Shown here in pieces: positions 61,052-64,000 of a stretch of DNA of 64,000 bases. Each line of letters begins with the position of its first letter. Position 1 is the stretch's first letter. Origin of the DNA: Leifsonia sp. Root227 (GTDB lineage: Bacteria; Actinomycetota; Actinomycetes; Actinomycetales; Microbacteriaceae); NCBI RefSeq assembly GCF_001428745.1, contig NZ_LMIO01000003.1, positions 620,001 through 684,000 on the forward strand. Reading direction: 5' to 3'. The notes below the pieces were generated by a model, which did no database searches, was not told where the DNA came from, and saw nothing but the letters and a program-made list of their open reading frames with translations. The translations under genes were made by a program, and so were the position numbers.

Positions 61052-62656
61052 ATGATCACATCCCGCAGAAGGACGATCCTCGTCGCGGCAGCAGCCGCGG
61101 TGACGGCCGCTCTCGCGCTGACCTCGTGTTCGCAGAGCAATGGATCGAAGGGCGCCGCAGCAGGCTCCGACGACATCCAGCTCAAGTGGGCACTCGCCTC
61201 CGCTCCGCGTGCCCTCGACATGTACGGGGACTTCAGCTCCAACGCGAACATCGTCGACAGCCTCGTCTATGAGTCGCTCGTGAAGCTCGACAACCTGAAG
61301 CTCGAGCCGTCGCTTGCGACCAAATGGGAGGCGACGACGCCGACGACCTACGTCTACACGCTGCGCGATGACGCCACATTCTCCGACGGCAAGCCGGTAA
61401 CGGCGGACGACGTCGCGTTCTCGTTCAACCGACACATCGCGGACGGCTCCACCTCGGCCAGCGTCTCGCACCTGAAGACGCTGAAAGAGGCGAAGGTGAC
61501 CGGCGAGCACGAGGTCACCATCGAGCTCACCCAGCCGGACGCCACCTGGATCTACGACCCGCTGTTCGCGCCGATCGTCGAGAAGAGCGTCGTGGAGAAG
61601 GCCGGAGCGCAGTACGGCGCCCCTGGGACGACCGTGGTCGGCTCCGGACCGTACACGGTCGCGTCGTTCGATGCCTCGAGCGGTATCAAGCTGGAGCGCA
61701 ACGAGAAGTACTGGGGCGCGAAGCCCGACGTGGCGTCCGTGTCGTTCAGCTACATCGCGGACCCGAGCGCGCTCTCCCTGGCGCTGCGCTCCGGCGATGT
61801 CGACGGCTACTTCGGCATCGCCCTGTCGAAGGTGTCGCAGTTCAAGAACGTCTCCGGCGTGACCATCGAGCAGGGTGACGGTCTCGCCACTTCTTCTCTG
61901 ATGTTCGACGTCGAGTCGAAGCCGTTCGACGACATCCACGTGCGGAAGGCCATCGCTTCCGCCTGGGATGCGGAGAGCTTCACCAAGAACGTGCTCGGCG
62001 GCTACGCGAAGCCGGCCAACGCGATCGCATCGCCAGGGTTCTGGACGAACCTCGCCGACGCGGACGAGGTCTCGAAGATCTACGACTCGATCCCGACCAT
62101 CGACTTCGACATGAAGACGGCGAAGGCCGAGCTGGCCAAGTCGAGCGTGCCGGACGGCTTCACCACGTCGATCAGCTACCCGGATGCACGCCCGGAACTC
62201 GGACAGGCCCTCCAGGTCCTCGCCGAGAACCTGAAGAAGATCGGCATCACGCTCAACGTCAAGGAGATCCCGTACCAGCAGTGGGTGTCGCTGATCAGCG
62301 GCAGCCACGAGAACCTGACGATCCAGATCGCCCAGTGGAACCCGGACTACCCGGACCCGAGCGACCTGATCCTCAGCCAGTACCCGTCGAGCCACGCTGT
62401 ACCGAACCAGTACAACCTGTCCAACTACAAGAACCCCGCTGTCGACACCATGATCGACCAGGAGCTCGCATCCACCGACCCGGAGGAGCGCAAGACCCTG
62501 ATGACGTCGATCCTGCAGACGGTGGCGAAGGACGTCCCGAACGTCAACCTCTACTGGCCGAGCACGCTGATGGCGATCCGCGCCCCGTATGAGTACAGCG
62601 GGTACAACGGCATGTACTCGTCGGAGCAGTGGACGTACAACATCACCAAGAAGTAG
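61052..62656 (+). CDS. peptide-type ABC substrate-binding lipoprotein (SBP family 5)
   Basis: A 534-residue extracytoplasmic lipoprotein. The signal ends with lipobox LTSC (C26), followed by a Ser/Gly linker. The SBP_bac_5 fold shows LVYESLVKLDNLKLEPSLATKWE, FSDGKPVTADDVAFSFNR, GSGPYTVASF and a C-terminal IQIAQWNPDYPDPSD. The bound ligand is not known; the class covers peptides, opines, sugars and amine compounds. The binding-protein gene comes last among the transport genes, 35 bp after the ATPase. Confidence 0.9.
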   Translation: MITSRRRTILVAAAAAVTAALALTSCSQSNGSKGAAAGSDDIQLKWALASAPRALDMYGDFSSNANIVDSLVYESLVKLDNLKLEPSLATKWEATTPTTYVYTLRDDATFSDGKPVTADDVAFSFNRHIADGSTSASVSHLKTLKEAKVTGEHEVTIELTQPDATWIYDPLFAPIVEKSVVEKAGAQYGAPGTTVVGSGPYTVASFDASSGIKLERNEKYWGAKPDVASVSFSYIADPSALSLALRSGDVDGYFGIALSKVSQFKNVSGVTIEQGDGLATSSLMFDVESKPFDDIHVRKAIASAWDAESFTKNVLGGYAKPANAIASPGFWTNLADADEVSKIYDSIPTIDFDMKTAKAELAKSSVPDGFTTSISYPDARPELGQALQVLAENLKKIGITLNVKEIPYQQWVSLISGSHENLTIQIAQWNPDYPDPSDLILSQYPSSHAVPNQYNLSNYKNPAVDTMIDQELASTDPEERKTLMTSILQTVAKDVPNVNLYWPSTLMAIRAPYEYSGYNGMYSSEQWTYNITKK

Positions 62657-62733
62657 CAATGCTCCGGGCGGCGGCGAACTGTGCACGCCGCCGCCCGGCG
62701 ATCATCACCGCAACCAAAGGAGCTCACCGAACC

Positions 62734-63339
62734 ATGACCGACCGCCTCTTCGACCCAGCGCGCACCGCCTTCATCTCCATCGACATGCAGAAGGGCGTGG
62801 CGAGCCACGACTCGGTGCCGAACTCCGCCTCTGACGTGATCGCCCGCGTGGGCAGCATGGTCGAGGCGGCCCGCGCCGGCGGCGGACTGGTCGTGTACGT
62901 GCGCACCAGCTTCCTGCCGGACGAGTCGGATGCGCTGCACCCGAAGATGGACGTGGCCAGGCCGGCGAAGCCAGTGCGTCCTGCCGGCTGGGACGAGCTG
63001 GTGCCGGAGCTGCAGCCGCTGCCCACCGAACCGGTCATCGTCAAGCGAAGCTTCGACGCGTTCTACGGCTCCGACCTCGACCTGCAGTTGCGCAGGCACG
63101 GCATCGACACCATCGTGATCGCGGGGATCTCCACCAACTTCGGCGTCGAGGGCACCGCGCGCAGCGCGTACAACCACGGCTTCGACGTCGTGTTCGCCGA
63201 AGACGCGATGGGGACCGGCTCTGTCGCCATGCACGAAGGCTCGCTGGCGAACGTGTTCCCGTACATCGGGCGTGTGCGCACGGTGGAGCAGATCGTTGCG
63301 GCATTCACGGCGACCGACAGCTCAGAGGCGGCAGCCTGA
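62734..63339 (+). CDS. isochorismatase-like protein lacking the catalytic cysteine
   Basis: A 201-residue protein of the cysteine hydrolase (isochorismatase) fold. D17 in FISIDMQKG and K104 in VIVKRSFDAFYG are in place. The segment that normally supplies the nucleophile reads AGISTNFGVEGTARSA, with G137 where Cys would be. YecD-type proteins share this change and an unknown or isochorismatase-like, non-Cys role. ATG 62734 has AAAGGAG upstream. It is co-directional with the importer and overlaps the next gene by 1 bp. Confidence 0.85.
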   Translation: MTDRLFDPARTAFISIDMQKGVASHDSVPNSASDVIARVGSMVEAARAGGGLVVYVRTSFLPDESDALHPKMDVARPAKPVRPAGWDELVPELQPLPTEPVIVKRSFDAFYGSDLDLQLRRHGIDTIVIAGISTNFGVEGTARSAYNHGFDVVFAEDAMGTGSVAMHEGSLANVFPYIGRVRTVEQIVAAFTATDSSEAAA

Positions 63340-64000
63340 TGGCGGACACGCCGACGGGACAGGTCGGCACGGCCATCGACGACCGATTCGCCTCCGCCGA
63401 GCGCTTCACGACGCTCCGCGGTCTCCGTGCGGAGGCCGAGCGCCAGCTCTCGCCGTCGGCGTGGAACTACCTGTGGACGGGGACAGGCGACGAGCGCACC
63501 GCGGATGACAACACCGCCGCGTTCGACCGCCGTCAGTACACCACCCCGCTCTTCGCCGGGATCAGCAACCCGGACACCAGCACGTCGGTGCTCGGCTACG
63601 ACCTCGGCTTCCCCGCCTTCACCGCGCCGTTCGGCGGGGAGGCGACCTTCCATCCTGACGGTCACCTGGCCGTCGGGCGCGCGGCAGAGCGGGCCGGCAT
63701 CCAGCAGATGGTCCCCGTCGCCGCTTCGTACTCCCTCGAAGACGTCGCTGCGGCGTCCTCGGTCGCCTCGGTCTTCCAGCTGACGTTCGTCGGCGAGGAG
63801 GACCACGTGGTCGAGATGATGCACCGCGCCGCGGACGCCGGCTACAGGCACATCTGCGTGACGTACTCGCCGATCCGGCAGTGGAGGGAGCGCCTGCTCG
63901 AGGATCGCTTCTCGCCGCGCACCAACCTGGCGGAGTCGAACTTCGGCCAAGGACGCTCCGACCCCGCGCCTCTCGTAGAGCTGCTCGAGTTCACGCAACC
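63339..64000 (+). CDS. FMN-dependent alpha-hydroxy-acid oxidase (cut by the window edge)
   Basis: The first 220 residues of a protein that runs beyond the right edge. The order of segments matches the lactate/glycolate/mandelate oxidase family: AWNYLWTGTGDERTADDNTAAFDRR, then FPAFTAPFGGEATFHPDGHLAVGRAAERAG and QMVPVAASYSLEDVAAA on the FMN barrel. The catalytic His and the second FMN half would lie beyond the edge. ATG 63339 overlaps the preceding stop (TGATG). With the other genes it suggests oxidation of a hydroxy-acid formed in the same pathway. Confidence 0.82.
   Translation, partial: MADTPTGQVGTAIDDRFASAERFTTLRGLRAEAERQLSPSAWNYLWTGTGDERTADDNTAAFDRRQYTTPLFAGISNPDTSTSVLGYDLGFPAFTAPFGGEATFHPDGHLAVGRAAERAGIQQMVPVAASYSLEDVAAASSVASVFQLTFVGEEDHVVEMMHRAADAGYRHICVTYSPIRQWRERLLEDRFSPRTNLAESNFGQGRSDPAPLVELLEFTQ

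Noticed and set aside
1..64000. tRNA, rRNA and riboswitch genes
   Set aside because: No cloverleaf-like or rRNA-like stretch was noticed by eye in the intergenic regions; short spacers are explained by promoters, terminators or repeats. A covariance scan was not possible.

Overview
The window is a gene-dense stretch of high-GC chromosome from an actinomycete. GC-rich third codon positions, frequent GTG starts, actinobacterial families (DUF4307, DUF4245, DUF6264-like) and the order greA / DUF4307 / small membrane protein / trhA / uppS seen in Mycobacterium point to the Actinomycetia. The overall protein set suggests Microbacteriaceae, close to Leifsonia; this is inference, not a database result. 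I saw no rRNA, tRNA, insertion sequence, prophage or CRISPR array. Both window edges cut genes (an Ig-like membrane protein at the left, an FMN-dependent oxidase at the right).

Layout. 1-2307: secreted or membrane Ig-like protein (minus), divergent from a TetR / MFS / PLP-racemase-like / lactone-oxidase operon (2440-6933). 7206-7919: an Ala-rich exported protein. 8156-10373: TetR-controlled ABC exporter (minus). 10528-12006: lemA and an HtpX-like protease. 12088-13870: an orphan small protein and an AlkX/YcaQ-type DNA glycosylase. 14037-18141: a complete four-gene ABC importer of the polyamine/iron class. 18262-24116: AI-2E family permease, ilvA, greA, DUF4307, small membrane protein, TrhA and UppS. 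24191-31545: membrane protein, class V aminotransferase fold protein, PIN-PhoH ATPase, short prepilin peptidase, fumC, beta carbonic anhydrase, DUF4245. 31542-38695: xseB/xseA, ispH, a redox-type HxlR/NmrA pair, DUF6264-like protein, fbaA, glpX. 38796-40172: rmuC.

40285-49476 is a full myo-inositol catabolic operon (iolC, Cgl0159-like, iolA, iolB, iolD, iolE, iolG) with a convergent GntR regulator. A shared near-palindrome ATGTCAGGACA lies in front of both iolC and the regulator, a probable operator. No inositol transporter is in the window.

49586-55146 holds housekeeping and orphan genes: DEDDh exonuclease, methyltransferase, YchF, DUF427, LON-domain protein, two hypotheticals and a GNAT. 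55209-64000 is a catabolic island: an FAD amine/amino-acid oxidase and an XRE-cupin regulator, divergent from a dipeptide-type ABC importer with fused ATPases, an isochorismatase-like protein lacking the usual cysteine, and an FMN-dependent alpha-hydroxy-acid oxidase.

The most notable non-gene signals are: (1) five copies of a 61-69 bp dispersed palindrome whose arms co-vary, all beside stop codons; (2) what looks like an internally deleted remnant of mca (mycothiol S-conjugate amidase), exactly where mca sits in related genomes; (3) several operator-like palindromes beside their likely regulators; and (4) many genes with a TANNNT box 6-8 nt before the start codon, implying leaderless mRNAs.
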